64,000 nucleotides of DNA from Bacteroidales bacterium (GTDB taxonomy: Bacteria; Bacteroidota; Bacteroidia; Bacteroidales; Muribaculaceae): assembly GCA_019416285.1 (NCBI GenBank), contig DXXM01000016.1:1-64000 (forward strand), written 5' to 3'. Position 1 is the stretch's first letter; the number at the start of each line of letters is the position of its first letter. The notes under the pieces were generated by a model. It saw only the letters and a list, made by a program, of their open reading frames with translations. It was not told the origin of the DNA and made no database searches. This document shows positions 20,092-29,232 of the stretch, piece after piece. Made by a program: the position numbers and the translations under genes.

Positions 20092-21051
20092 ATGCCGGTT
20101 ATCACCCCTCCGTCACGCCGGGAGACGGCCATTATAATCCCGGTGGTGCTTGTGTGGCTGCTTGTGACCTCCCTCTGCGTGGGTTTCAGGCCCGAGCATA
20201 TATACCTCGCCGTAATCATAACGCTCCTGCTCTTCGTGACCGCTACCACACGGCGCCTCGTCGTGGCCCTGCTCCCATTCGCGGTGTTCGGAATCTCCTA
20301 CGACTGGATGAATATCCTCCCCAACTATGAGGTCAATCCGGTCGACATCCGCGGCCTCTACGAGAGCGAGAAGGAGCTCTTCGGAATATCTACTGCCGCG
20401 GGCACTCTGACGCCCAACGAGTTCTTTGCCATCCACACCAGCAAGGTGATGGACTTCTTTGCCGGAATTTTTTATCTCTGCTGGGTGCCGGTGCCTATCC
20501 TTTTCGGCCTGTGGCTCTATTTTAAGAAGCAGTATAAGGTCTACCTTCATTTCTCGCTTGTGTTTCTGTTCGTGAACCTTCTCGGTTTCACCTATTATTA
20601 CATCCACCCGGCCGCTCCGCCGTGGTATGTGGCCTCCCACGGCTTCGATTTCCTCCTCGGCACCCCGGGTGAGGTGGCCGGACTCGGCCGCTGGGACGAG
20701 ATGACGGGCCTCAACATATTCCACGGGCTCTATTCGCGTAACGCCAACGTGTTTGCCGCGCTTCCATCGCTCCATTCGGCCTATATGCTCATAGCCTTCA
20801 TCTACTCGCTCAAGGCCCGCTGCCCGTGGTGGCTGCGAGTGCTTTTCGCGGTCATCTGCATGGGCATCTGGTTTACCGCCGTCTACACCTCACACCACTA
20901 TCTCATCGACGTGATGGCCGGAATTGCCTGCACGCTCATAGGATATGTGATTTTTGAATACGGACTGATGAATCTTCCCCCATTCGAGCGATTCATGAGG
21001 TCCTATACACGCTACATCACCTCTCCGTCCGAAAGGTCAAGATACTATTAA
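20092..21051 (+). CDS. PAP2/Aur1-like membrane enzyme (candidate inositol phosphorylceramide synthase)
   Basis: 319-aa polytopic protein with about six helices. The lipid-phosphatase-superfamily motifs are of the Aur1 type: YIHPAAPPWY (residues 170-179), PSLHSA (225-230, His228) and TSHHYLID (266-273, His269/Asp273). Aur1-type enzymes transfer phosphoinositol from phosphatidylinositol to ceramide. The family fit and the adjacent CDP-alcohol transferase make IPC synthesis the leading hypothesis, in line with sphingolipid-producing Bacteroidales. A plain PAP2 phosphatase is the alternative. It starts seven bases after the previous stop. Confidence 0.78.
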   Translation: MPVITPPSRRETAIIIPVVLVWLLVTSLCVGFRPEHIYLAVIITLLLFVTATTRRLVVALLPFAVFGISYDWMNILPNYEVNPVDIRGLYESEKELFGISTAAGTLTPNEFFAIHTSKVMDFFAGIFYLCWVPVPILFGLWLYFKKQYKVYLHFSLVFLFVNLLGFTYYYIHPAAPPWYVASHGFDFLLGTPGEVAGLGRWDEMTGLNIFHGLYSRNANVFAALPSLHSAYMLIAFIYSLKARCPWWLRVLFAVICMGIWFTAVYTSHHYLIDVMAGIACTLIGYVIFEYGLMNLPPFERFMRSYTRYITSPSERSRYY

Positions 21052-21075
21052 GCACTCCTCAAGCACTGAATCCGG

Positions 21076-22020
21076 ATGAAAGAGTCGCAGAAGGATGACT
21101 ACCGCCGCTCACTGAAGTCGCTCGATACCGAAGAGGGCATCGACCTGGCTTTTTACAGACCCATCGGCTACCGCTGGGCCATGCTTGCCGCGCGCTTCGG
21201 TGTGAGCCCAAACGCCATCACCATCGCGGCAATTTTTCTCGGAATCGGCGCCGGAGTCCTCTTCTATTTCCCTGAGCTGTGGATTAACGTCATCGGCATG
21301 CTGTTGCTTGTGTGGGCCAACTCATTCGACAGCGCCGACGGTCAGCTGGCACGCCTCACGAAGCAGTATTCACGCATCGGACGCATCCTCGACGGTCTCT
21401 GCGGCGATTTCTGGTTCGCGGCCATCTATCTTGCGATAATCTTCCGCGAAATCCATTATTCTTCATTCTTTTCGGCCCATCACTGGGTCATCTGGGTACT
21501 TGCCGTGGTCACCGGCATCAGCCACGCCAAGCAAGCGGCCATGGCCGACTACTACCGCCAGTTTCATCTCTATTTCCTCAAGGGAGAGGAGGGGAGCGAG
21601 CTCGACAGCGTGGCCCAGCTCCGCCGCCAGTTGGTGGAGAGCGGTATCACGTGGAAAAACAGTTTCTGGCAGCGCCTCACACTTTCGTTTTATCTCACTT
21701 ACACACGTCAGCAGGAAGCCACTTCCCCGGCCATGCAGGAGCTCCGCCGCGAACTGCGCCGCCGTTTCCCCGACGGACATATCCCGCAGTCATTCCGCGA
21801 CGATTTCCGCCGCGAGTCGCTGCCGCTGATGAAGTATACCAACATTCTCTCGTTCAACTGGCGCACCATCACGCTCTTCACCTCGCTTTTCATCGGACAG
21901 CCCTGGCTCTATTTCGTGGCGGAGCTGACGGTGTTCAACGCGCTTCTCATCTATATGATTGTGCGTCATGAGCGTCTGTGCCGCCGTCTCATCCTCCGAC
22001 TGAAAGATGGACGCTACTGA
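21076..22020 (+). CDS. Second CDP-alcohol phosphatidyltransferase-family protein, divergent motif
   Basis: 314-aa membrane protein. The N-terminal segment precedes a CDP-alcohol transferase core: D85xxD88G89xxA92R93, then G102 and D106. The last aspartate is at 111, not 110, so the final spacing is x4 instead of x3 (ILDGLCGD). A soluble, basic stretch (about residues 170-260) lies between helices, unlike the compact gene at 19369. It may transfer a different head group. The HAD gene overlaps its 3' end by 14 bases. The superfamily is clear, the substrate unknown. Confidence 0.75.
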   Translation: MKESQKDDYRRSLKSLDTEEGIDLAFYRPIGYRWAMLAARFGVSPNAITIAAIFLGIGAGVLFYFPELWINVIGMLLLVWANSFDSADGQLARLTKQYSRIGRILDGLCGDFWFAAIYLAIIFREIHYSSFFSAHHWVIWVLAVVTGISHAKQAAMADYYRQFHLYFLKGEEGSELDSVAQLRRQLVESGITWKNSFWQRLTLSFYLTYTRQQEATSPAMQELRRELRRRFPDGHIPQSFRDDFRRESLPLMKYTNILSFNWRTITLFTSLFIGQPWLYFVAELTVFNALLIYMIVRHERLCRRLILRLKDGRY

Positions 22021-22702
22021 TGACATCCGCGCCTTTGAGAATCCGGGAGGGCCGATTGAGGGCCTCCTTCCGCCTGACCCCGGAGTGAAAGGCATAATCT
22101 TTGACTACGGCGGCACTCTCGACTCGCGCGGTGACCACTGGAGTCATATAATCCTCGACGCCTACTGCTCCGCCGGGCTCGACATTGGAATCGAGGATTT
22201 CAAGAAGGCATATATCCACGGCGAGAGGGCGCTCGCTGTGAAAGGCGCGGTCATTCCCACCGACAATTTCCTTGACGTAATGCGCAAGAAAGTCAGCGCG
22301 GAGCTGAGTGTGGCAGGCGTGGCCGCTGACAGCGCCGTGGCCGAACATATAGCCCGCTACTGCTATAACTATGCCCGTGGCTGTATCGACGGGGTACGCC
22401 CTTTATTGCGTGAGCTCTCCGGGCGCCTTCCGCTTGTCCTCGTCTCCAATTTCTACGGCAATATCAACTCCGTGCTTGAGGATTTCGGCATCCGCGACTG
22501 CTTCCGTGCGGTCATCGAGAGTGCCGCCGTGGGTGTGCGCAAGCCCGACCCTGAAATCTTCCGCCTGGGCCTTGAGGCACTCCGCCTCGAAGCCCCGGAG
22601 GTGCTCGTGGTGGGCGACAGCATCGACAAAGACATCATCCCGGCCCGCACACTCGGGTGCAGAACCTACCATATTCCCGGGCGCCAGTGGCCACCGGTTT
22701 AG
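22007..22702 (+). CDS. HAD-superfamily hydrolase lacking the second motif-I aspartate
   Basis: 231-aa HAD fold. Motif I is IFDYGGTLDS with the nucleophile Asp33 kept, but the usual second Asp (DxD) is Gly35. Motif II is LVSNFYG, the motif III lysine is in VRKPDPEIF, and motif IV is VVGDSIDKDI. Loss of the general acid/base resembles phosphonatase-type HADs, so simple phosphatase activity should not be assumed. It ends the lipid operon, overlaps the preceding gene, and stops 10 bases from the convergent patatin gene. Confidence 0.8.
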   Translation: MDATDDIRAFENPGGPIEGLLPPDPGVKGIIFDYGGTLDSRGDHWSHIILDAYCSAGLDIGIEDFKKAYIHGERALAVKGAVIPTDNFLDVMRKKVSAELSVAGVAADSAVAEHIARYCYNYARGCIDGVRPLLRELSGRLPLVLVSNFYGNINSVLEDFGIRDCFRAVIESAAVGVRKPDPEIFRLGLEALRLEAPEVLVVGDSIDKDIIPARTLGCRTYHIPGRQWPPV

Positions 22703-22712
22703 AGGGCGTCGC

Positions 22713-25115
22713 TTATTTCAGGAACTTCGGGGCGAGGATGAAGGCGCCGATTGATATGCCGAAATTCCAGTTGCTGTCGTGCGACGATGTGTAGTTGCCG
22801 TAGGCGCTGATGGAGCCGAAGGGGAGGGCGAGTACAGCCTGGAGTTCTCCGAAAAACTCAGGGTCGTGAAACCATTTTCCGTATTTTGCCCCGACCTCAC
22901 GGCCTGCGGTGAGGTCATCGGTGCTCACACAGATTTTGCGCACCGGCAGGAAGCAGTGCATCGAGCCGCGCAGCTGGAAGGAGCCCGAGATTTTCCACAC
23001 GGGCATAATTCCGGCCGTCACGAAGGAGTTGGCGTGGAGCTTGGAGTTGAAATAGTTGTAGCTCGACGGGGTGGGGTGGAAGGCATCGGCTGCCACAATC
23101 GAGGCGTCGTAGGTAGGGAGCAGCTTGCGGGTCGACAGCAGCGCTTGACCCGAGAGCCCGAGGGAGAATTTGCGGTGAAGCCCGAAGAAATTTGTGGCCT
23201 TCATGTGGGCCTGTGCCCAGCTCACATTCTTCTTTATAGTAGTCCTTCCTTCGCCCGAGGGATAGTAATGATAGCGTCCGGCCACGCCCATGACTTTAGC
23301 CGAAAGCTGGTAGCCCGAGGTGGGGGTGTACTGGTTGTCGAGCGAGCTGCGTTCCCACATGGCATATATCTGTCCGAGATTGAAGATGCCCTTGTCGTGG
23401 TTCTCCGTCAGCTTGGTGTCGAATAGGTCGGCGTGGTATTTGTCGGTCAGATGGCCGTAGCCTATGCCGAAATTGAGCACCGAGCGCAAATCGGGGGCTG
23501 TGGAATAGAGGGCACGCACGAAGGTCTCCGACTTGCGGATGAAGTCAGGCTCATGAATCTGATAGAAAAGCTTTTCGGTCTCGTGATACTTCTGCCGGAA
23601 GGTCACCACATTGAATACCAGAGCTGTAGGGTTATGAGTGTCGAACTTGTAGTAAAAATCGCCCTGCGCGGCCATGTAGCTTTGCCCGAGCCATGCGTTG
23701 ATATTGGCCTTGATTGACTTGAAGCTCAGGGTATTGTAGCCGGTATTGAAGAAGAGCATGCTGTTTGTCGACGAAGAGATATAACCGCCGATACCGATTG
23801 TGTACGGGTCGCGGACCACGGCCTGGAAGTCGAGGTCAATCATTGAATCGCGCTCGTTGTACATCGGCGTGGGAACAAAATTCTGCAATCTGCCGGTGGA
23901 TATGGCGCGGTAGTAGGCGTCGCGCCCCTCGATGAGTGTCATAGGGCCGTTACGGTGCTCGAAAAACGAGTGCAGGAAGGCGTCCTGCTCCCGTGTGCCG
24001 CCCGACACATTCACCCGGTTGATTTTCACTTCCGGCGAGCGTGCCTTGAACTTGGCGCGTTCTGCCTCCACATCCGCCTGCTTGACCCTGACGTGGACTT
24101 TCTGACGGATTGAGTCGATGGCGGCGAGAGCGTGTTTATAGCCGATATCATAGATGGCCTTGTACTGGTCGAAGGCGAGGAGTCCGAACTCATCGAGGTC
24201 TATGCGTATGTTGACCCCTTTCGCAGTCGGAAATGGGTAGTCGTTGGGCTGCATTATCATCTCTTCGAGCTGGTCCATCATGTTGCGGGTGTCGGGCTTG
24301 GTCTTGCCGGAGCCGACATTGATGCCGATAATGACGTCGGGGTTGAACTCGTCGACCATCACGTCCACGGGATAGTTGTCGTAGATACCGCCGTCATACA
24401 TCGGCACGCCGTCGAGCAGAATCGGCTCGAATATCATGGGAAATGACATGGACATGCGCACCGCGTCGCCCAGCGAGCCGCGCCCGAGCACCACCTTGTG
24501 TTTGGCGTAGACGTCGGATGTCACCGTGCGCAGCGGCACGAAAAGCCTGTTGAAATCGGCTCCGCACTCCACTGTGGCCGCCCCGTAGATTTCAAGGAAG
24601 GCATAGTTCATCGGGATGGGGTTGATGAGGCTCACGGGGAGCACTGAGGTAATCTGCGTGGAATCCTTGCCGAGATTCAGGGTGACAAACGAGGGGGTGT
24701 CGTGGTGGGAGTTGAAATAATAGGTGTATTCCGGATTGATTTTACCCGTGCTCCATGAGGCGAAGCTCTTCGAGGCTATCACGTCAATCATCTCCTTGGG
24801 CGAATAGCCTGCGGCATACAGACCGCCGACCACCGCGCCCATTGATGTGCCGGTGATGTAGTCGATGGGTATGCCGTTGTCCTCGAAAGCCTGAATGACG
24901 CCTATGTGGGCGATACCTTTCGCTCCGCCGCCGCTCAACACAAGCCCCACGCTCTGTCGGTCGGGGCGCGGGGGAGTGCCGATGGCGCCTCCGGGGGTGA
25001 CGAAACCATCGGGCGTGATGACGGGCGCCGACGTGGTGTCGGCATCAGAAGCCGCTGCGCTCAGAGTGGTTGCCATGGCCAGCAGAATCTGTATAATTTT
25101 AGTATTGAGTCTCAT
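22713..25115 (-). CDS. Patatin-like phospholipase with C-terminal outer-membrane barrel (PlpD/type Vd-like)
   Basis: 800-aa exported protein. The signal peptide is at about 1-22. The patatin domain has the oxyanion loop GGGAKG (62-67), nucleophile Ser91 in GTSMG, and catalytic Asp241 in DGG. After about residue 360 a POTRA-like segment (VKINRVNVSGGTREQDAFLH) leads into a long beta-rich C-terminus typical of the BamA/Omp85 surface-antigen barrel. This matches type Vd secreted lipases, in which the barrel displays the lipase. It converges on the lipid operon with only 10 bases between stops. Phospholipid is the expected substrate; action on the operon's own lipid is speculative. Confidence 0.9.
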   Translation of the reverse strand: MRLNTKIIQILLAMATTLSAAASDADTTSAPVITPDGFVTPGGAIGTPPRPDRQSVGLVLSGGGAKGIAHIGVIQAFEDNGIPIDYITGTSMGAVVGGLYAAGYSPKEMIDVIASKSFASWSTGKINPEYTYYFNSHHDTPSFVTLNLGKDSTQITSVLPVSLINPIPMNYAFLEIYGAATVECGADFNRLFVPLRTVTSDVYAKHKVVLGRGSLGDAVRMSMSFPMIFEPILLDGVPMYDGGIYDNYPVDVMVDEFNPDVIIGINVGSGKTKPDTRNMMDQLEEMIMQPNDYPFPTAKGVNIRIDLDEFGLLAFDQYKAIYDIGYKHALAAIDSIRQKVHVRVKQADVEAERAKFKARSPEVKINRVNVSGGTREQDAFLHSFFEHRNGPMTLIEGRDAYYRAISTGRLQNFVPTPMYNERDSMIDLDFQAVVRDPYTIGIGGYISSSTNSMLFFNTGYNTLSFKSIKANINAWLGQSYMAAQGDFYYKFDTHNPTALVFNVVTFRQKYHETEKLFYQIHEPDFIRKSETFVRALYSTAPDLRSVLNFGIGYGHLTDKYHADLFDTKLTENHDKGIFNLGQIYAMWERSSLDNQYTPTSGYQLSAKVMGVAGRYHYYPSGEGRTTIKKNVSWAQAHMKATNFFGLHRKFSLGLSGQALLSTRKLLPTYDASIVAADAFHPTPSSYNYFNSKLHANSFVTAGIMPVWKISGSFQLRGSMHCFLPVRKICVSTDDLTAGREVGAKYGKWFHDPEFFGELQAVLALPFGSISAYGNYTSSHDSNWNFGISIGAFILAPKFLK

Positions 25116-25185
25116 AAATAAATCAGTTGCGGTGTGATGACTTTATTTTTTAACAACCCAATTATGAAAAATGATTAAGAATCAG

Positions 25186-25193
25186 TATTTTTG
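25186..25193 (+). promoter_or_regulatory. Putative -7 box for the AlkD-like gene
   Basis: TATTTTTG matches TAnnTTTG, 29 bases before ATG 25223. The same context, AATCAGTATTTTTG, recurs before the sigma gene at 33009. No TTTG lies at the ideal spacing. Confidence 0.5.
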
Positions 25194-25222
25194 TTGAATA
25201 AATCCGACTATATTTCCCATAA

Positions 25223-25768
25223 ATGGCAGAATTCAATCAGATACAGGAAATCAAGCGCCGCTTTTTTGCGATGCGCAACGGCATCGTGGCCGACACGATG
25301 CGCAAGGGTGGCCTCGGCTACAAGATGGTGTTCGGGCTCAATCTCCCGCAGATTGTGGAGATAGCCGCCGACCTCACACCGTCGCGTGAACTCGCCGAGC
25401 AGATGTGGGCCGACGGCCGCACGCGCGAGAGCATGCTGCTCGCGCCGATGATTTATCCCCGTGAGGAGCTCACGCGCACTCGTGCGGCCGAGATGCTGCG
25501 CGAGGCGCAAACCGTAGAGGTGGCCGACATCCTCTGCCACCGCCTTCTGCGCCATGAGCCATACGCTCTTGAGCTTGCTATGGAAGCGGCTAAGTCGACA
25601 GACCCGATGGAGCGTTACGGAGCTTTCCGTCTGCTCAATAATCTCGTTTATACCCATCCTGCGGAAATCCGTCCCCTCGCCGAAGCAGAACTCGCCGCCG
25701 ACAACTCCATGACGCGCCCCCTCTGCCTCAACATGCTCGAAGAAATCCGTTTCATCACTGAAAACTGA
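25223..25768 (+). CDS. Short DNA alkylation repair (AlkD-like, HEAT-repeat) protein
   Basis: 181-aa all-helical protein resembling the DNA_alkylation family. The segment LAEQMWADGRTRESMLLAPM and a final MTRPLCLNMLEEI fit the HEAT-like repeats that hold alkylated DNA. It is clearly shorter than B. cereus AlkD (about 235 aa), so it may be a compact Bacteroidetes subfamily or lack a repeat. No membrane segment or signal is seen. It faces yebC across a long inverted repeat. Moderate confidence in the family; catalytic ability is not shown. Confidence 0.65.
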   Translation: MAEFNQIQEIKRRFFAMRNGIVADTMRKGGLGYKMVFGLNLPQIVEIAADLTPSRELAEQMWADGRTRESMLLAPMIYPREELTRTRAAEMLREAQTVEVADILCHRLLRHEPYALELAMEAAKSTDPMERYGAFRLLNNLVYTHPAEIRPLAEAELAADNSMTRPLCLNMLEEIRFITEN

Positions 25769-25771
25769 ACA

Positions 25772-25899
25772 AAGGGCACATAAAGACAAAAGGAACAGAA
25801 GAGACACAGGAGATTTTCAGACTATCATGGGCCGGGAGGCCGGATAAGCGAAAATGAAAACCTGTGTCTCTTCTGTTCCTTTTGTCTCTGTGTGCCCTT
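25772..25899. repeat. Long near-perfect inverted repeat between convergent genes
   Basis: Arms of 39 bases (25772-25810 and 25861-25899) match at 37 of 39 positions around a 50-base spacer. They begin AAGGGCACA and end AGAGACACAGG. The repeat sits between the AlkD-like gene and yebC, which face each other, so a bidirectional terminator is plausible. The arms are purine-rich on one side and pyrimidine-rich on the other, with no T-run. Remnant of a small element is the alternative. Confidence 0.85.
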
Positions 25900-25955
25900 G
25901 GCCTATTGCCTGAAATAATATATGGCATGGCTGAGGGCCGGAGGAAGGGAGAGGA

Positions 25956-26693
25956 TTAGTCCTCTTCCTTCATATTGTGAAAGACGTTCTGCACGTCCTC
26001 GTCCTCTTCGATTTTCTCAAGGAGTTTTTCGATAGCGGCACGCTGTTCGGGTGTCACTTCCTTGAGGTCGTTGGGGATGCGCTCGAATTCAGAAGAGATG
26101 ATTTCAAAGCCGTTGTCCTCGAGATATTTCTGAATGTTGGAATATTCCTCGAAAGCACCGTAGAGGATTACCTGCTCCTCGCCCGACTCCTCGTCGACGA
26201 TATCTTCGAGTTCGTCAACACCGTAGTCGATGAGTTCGAGTTCGAGGTCCTCGAGCGATACGCCTTCTTTGGGCTTGATTTTAAATACGCTCTTGTGGTC
26301 GAAGAGGAAGGTGAGCGAACCCTGGGTGCCGAGGTTGCCGCCGTGTTTGGTGAAATATGAGCGGACATTGGCCACAGTGCGGGTATTGTTGTCGGTAGCA
26401 GCCTCTACGAAGATGGCGATACCGTGGGGGCCGTATCCCTCGTAGGTGATTTCCTTGTAGTCGCCTGCGTCCTTGTCGGTTGCTTTCTTGATTGCGCGCT
26501 CCACGGTGTCCTTGGGCATGTTGGCAGCCTTGGCGTTCTGCATGAGTGCGCGGAGACGGGGGTTGGTGGCGGGGTCGGGACCGCCTGCTTTGGCGGCTAT
26601 GGTGATTTCTTTACCTATGCGGGTAAATGTACGCGACATGTTACCCCAGCGTTTGAGCTTGCGTGCTTTGCGGTATTCAAATGCTCTTCCCAT
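25956..26693 (-). CDS. yebC: YebC/PmpR-family protein (TACO1-like)
   Basis: 245-aa conserved protein. The N-terminus (MGRAFEYRKARKLKRWGNMS, then RTFTRIGKEITIAAKAGG) and the segments MPKDTVERAIKKA and YEGYGPHGIAIFVEA are diagnostic. Family members were first described as transcriptional regulators, and some are now linked to relief of ribosome stalling. The acidic C-terminus is typical. It follows pheT on the same strand after a 70-base gap, so co-transcription from the pheT promoter is likely. Confidence 0.93.
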   Translation of the reverse strand: MGRAFEYRKARKLKRWGNMSRTFTRIGKEITIAAKAGGPDPATNPRLRALMQNAKAANMPKDTVERAIKKATDKDAGDYKEITYEGYGPHGIAIFVEAATDNNTRTVANVRSYFTKHGGNLGTQGSLTFLFDHKSVFKIKPKEGVSLEDLELELIDYGVDELEDIVDEESGEEQVILYGAFEEYSNIQKYLEDNGFEIISSEFERIPNDLKEVTPEQRAAIEKLLEKIEEDEDVQNVFHNMKEED

Positions 26694-26763
26694 GTGTGAT
26701 GTGAGTGTTACAGTTGAGTTTTATTGTGTTTGTCTGATTTGTTGGCGTAAGTGTCGGCGGCGG

Positions 26764-29232
26764 TTAGCGGAGCTCTGCGCCGAGTTTCTTGGTGAGGTTG
26801 GCTATCACCTTGTTCATCACTGCCTCTATCTGCTTGTCCTGGAGAGTCTTTTCGTCGTCCTGAAGAGTGAGGGCGATGGCGTATGACTTCTTGCCTTCGG
26901 GGAGGTTCTTGCCCTCGTAGACGTCGAAGAGTGTGATGTCCTTGAGCAGACGGCGCTCGCTTTCGCGCACGGTGGCCTCGACCTGCTCCATGCTGACGCT
27001 CTTGTCGAGCAGCAGCGCGAGGTCGCGCTTGACGGGCATGGTCTTTGCAAGGGCGGAGTAGGTCACCTTCTTGCGGAGCGAGAGGTTGACGAGCGCATGC
27101 CAGTCGAGTTCGCAGTATATCACTTCCTGCTTGATGTCGAACTTGGCGGCGAGTTTCTTCGAGAGGACGCCCATCGTGCCGAGCTTCTTGCCGGAACGGG
27201 TGTTGATGTCGAGAGCGGCGGCGAAGAGACCTGACTGCGAGTTGGCGAGCTTGATTTCACCGGGGTTGATGCCGAGGCGGTTGAGGATGTTGGCGACCAC
27301 GGCCTTCATGTCGTAGACGGTGGCAGGCTGTGCGGGGCGCGCCCAGTTGCCGGGACGGAGGTTACCGGTGAGCCAGATGGCCAGGCGCGATGCCTCGCGG
27401 TAGGGTGCGAGCACATTCTCTGCCGTGGCTTCGACCGTGGGATTGAAGAAGTAGACGTTGCCGAACTCATACATCGCCAGGTCAGCCATCTTGCGGTTGA
27501 TATTGTGGCTGAGTGACTCGAGACCGCCGAAGAGCAGAGTCTGTCGCATCACGTTGAGGTCGTTGCTCAGAGGGTTGAGCAGCTTGACGCAGTGGTCGGC
27601 GGGATATTCGGCGAGACCCTCGTAGTAAGCCTCGGCTGTGAGCGAGTTGTTGAGGATTTCGTTGAAGCCCTCGGCTGTGAGCTGCTCGCTGATGAGGTTG
27701 CGGAGCTTGTTGTCCTGGTCCTCGAAGGTCTGCGACGAGAGCGCCGAGCGGACCGATGAGGAGATTTCCACGTTGTTGTAGCCGTAGATGCGGAGCACAT
27801 CCTCCACCACGTCGCAGGGACGGGTGACGTCGACGCGGTAAGTAGGTACTTTCATGTCTACCTTCTCGCCGGTGATTTCGAGAAGCTCCATCTCGAGGCT
27901 GCGGAGGATGGGGATGATGGTCTCTGGTGAGATATGTTTTCCGACGAGGCGGTCGAAATAGTCGAAGCTGAGACTGACCTCGGCGGGATTGATGCGCACG
28001 GGATAGTTGTCGCAGAGCGGGCCGCAGATTTCACCGCCGGCAAGCTCCTTGACCATAAGGGCGGCGAGCTTGAGGACGTAGAGCGTGTTGTTGGGGTCAA
28101 CACCGCGCTCGAAACGGAAAGATGAGTCGGTGTTGAGTCCGTGGCGGCGTGCGGTCTTGCGGACCGATGTGGGGTTGAAGTAGGCGCTCTCAAGGAATAC
28201 GTCGGTGGTGGCTTCGGTCACACCCGAGTCGAGACCGCCGAACACTCCGGCGATACACATGGGTACCTCGGTGTTGCATATCATCAGGTCGCGTGAGTCG
28301 AGAGTGTGTTCCACGCCGTCGAGTGTCACGAATTTTTCGCCTTCGCGGGCGTTCTTGACTATGATTTCACCCCCGGCTATCTTGGCCACGTCGAAGCAGT
28401 GGAGGGGCTGGCCCATGCCGTGGAGGAGGAAGTTGGTGATGTCGACCACGTTGTTGATGGGGCGCAGGCCGATGGTCGAGAGTGCGTCCTTGAGCCATTT
28501 GGGAGATTCCCTGACGGTGACGCCGCGCACGGTGACGCCGGTGTAGCGCGGGCAGGCGTCGGTGTTCTCAACCTTCACGGTCACGCCGCCATCGGCTTTC
28601 TCGATAGCGAAGGCGTCGGTGTCGGGGCGGTGGAGATTGCCGTCGGAATCGGTGTGGGCGCTCATCCAGGCTGCGAGGTCGCGGGCCACGCCGTAGTGCG
28701 AGGCTGCGTCGATGCGGTTGGGTGTGAGGTCGACCTCAAGCACATAGTCCGATGTGAGGCCGTAGAACTCGGCTGCGGGTGTGCCGGGTTTCACTTCGTC
28801 GGCGATTACGATGATGCCGTCGTGTGAGGTGCCTACGCCGATTTCATCCTCGGCGCAGATCATGCCGAATGACTCGACGCCGCGGATTTTTGATTTCTTT
28901 ATCGCAAACTCCTTGTCGCCGTCGTAGAGGGTTGTGCCGACGGTGGCCACTACCACGGTCTGGCCGGCGGCCACGTTGGGGGCGCCGCACACAATCTGTG
29001 TCTCCGCGCCGTTGCCGAGGTCTACAGTGGTGATGTGGAGATGGTCGCTGTTGGGATGCTCGACACAGGTGAGCACCTTGCCGATAACGATACCGCGGAG
29101 GCCGCCGCGGATTGACTCGACTTCCTCCACCGAACCGGTCTCAAGGCCGATTGATGTGAGGGCAGCCGCCAGTTCGTCGGGGCTGAGGTTGAAATCGAGG
29201 TATTTCTTAAGCCAGTTATATGAAATATTCAT
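26764..29232 (-). CDS. pheT: Phenylalanyl-tRNA synthetase beta subunit
   Basis: 822-aa beta chain of the alpha2beta2 enzyme. It begins MNISYNWLKKYLDF. The EMAP/tRNA-binding domain (about 40-150, GKVLTCVEHPNSDHLHITTV) precedes the B3/B4 editing domain, B5 and the catalytic-like core. The C-terminal ferredoxin-fold anticodon-binding domain contains KTMPVKRDLALLLDK. The frame extends upstream to 29358, but that lies beyond the predicted promoter, so ATG 29232 is used. pheS is not nearby. Confidence 0.95.
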   Translation of the reverse strand: MNISYNWLKKYLDFNLSPDELAAALTSIGLETGSVEEVESIRGGLRGIVIGKVLTCVEHPNSDHLHITTVDLGNGAETQIVCGAPNVAAGQTVVVATVGTTLYDGDKEFAIKKSKIRGVESFGMICAEDEIGVGTSHDGIIVIADEVKPGTPAAEFYGLTSDYVLEVDLTPNRIDAASHYGVARDLAAWMSAHTDSDGNLHRPDTDAFAIEKADGGVTVKVENTDACPRYTGVTVRGVTVRESPKWLKDALSTIGLRPINNVVDITNFLLHGMGQPLHCFDVAKIAGGEIIVKNAREGEKFVTLDGVEHTLDSRDLMICNTEVPMCIAGVFGGLDSGVTEATTDVFLESAYFNPTSVRKTARRHGLNTDSSFRFERGVDPNNTLYVLKLAALMVKELAGGEICGPLCDNYPVRINPAEVSLSFDYFDRLVGKHISPETIIPILRSLEMELLEITGEKVDMKVPTYRVDVTRPCDVVEDVLRIYGYNNVEISSSVRSALSSQTFEDQDNKLRNLISEQLTAEGFNEILNNSLTAEAYYEGLAEYPADHCVKLLNPLSNDLNVMRQTLLFGGLESLSHNINRKMADLAMYEFGNVYFFNPTVEATAENVLAPYREASRLAIWLTGNLRPGNWARPAQPATVYDMKAVVANILNRLGINPGEIKLANSQSGLFAAALDINTRSGKKLGTMGVLSKKLAAKFDIKQEVIYCELDWHALVNLSLRKKVTYSALAKTMPVKRDLALLLDKSVSMEQVEATVRESERRLLKDITLFDVYEGKNLPEGKKSYAIALTLQDDEKTLQDKQIEAVMNKVIANLTKKLGAELR

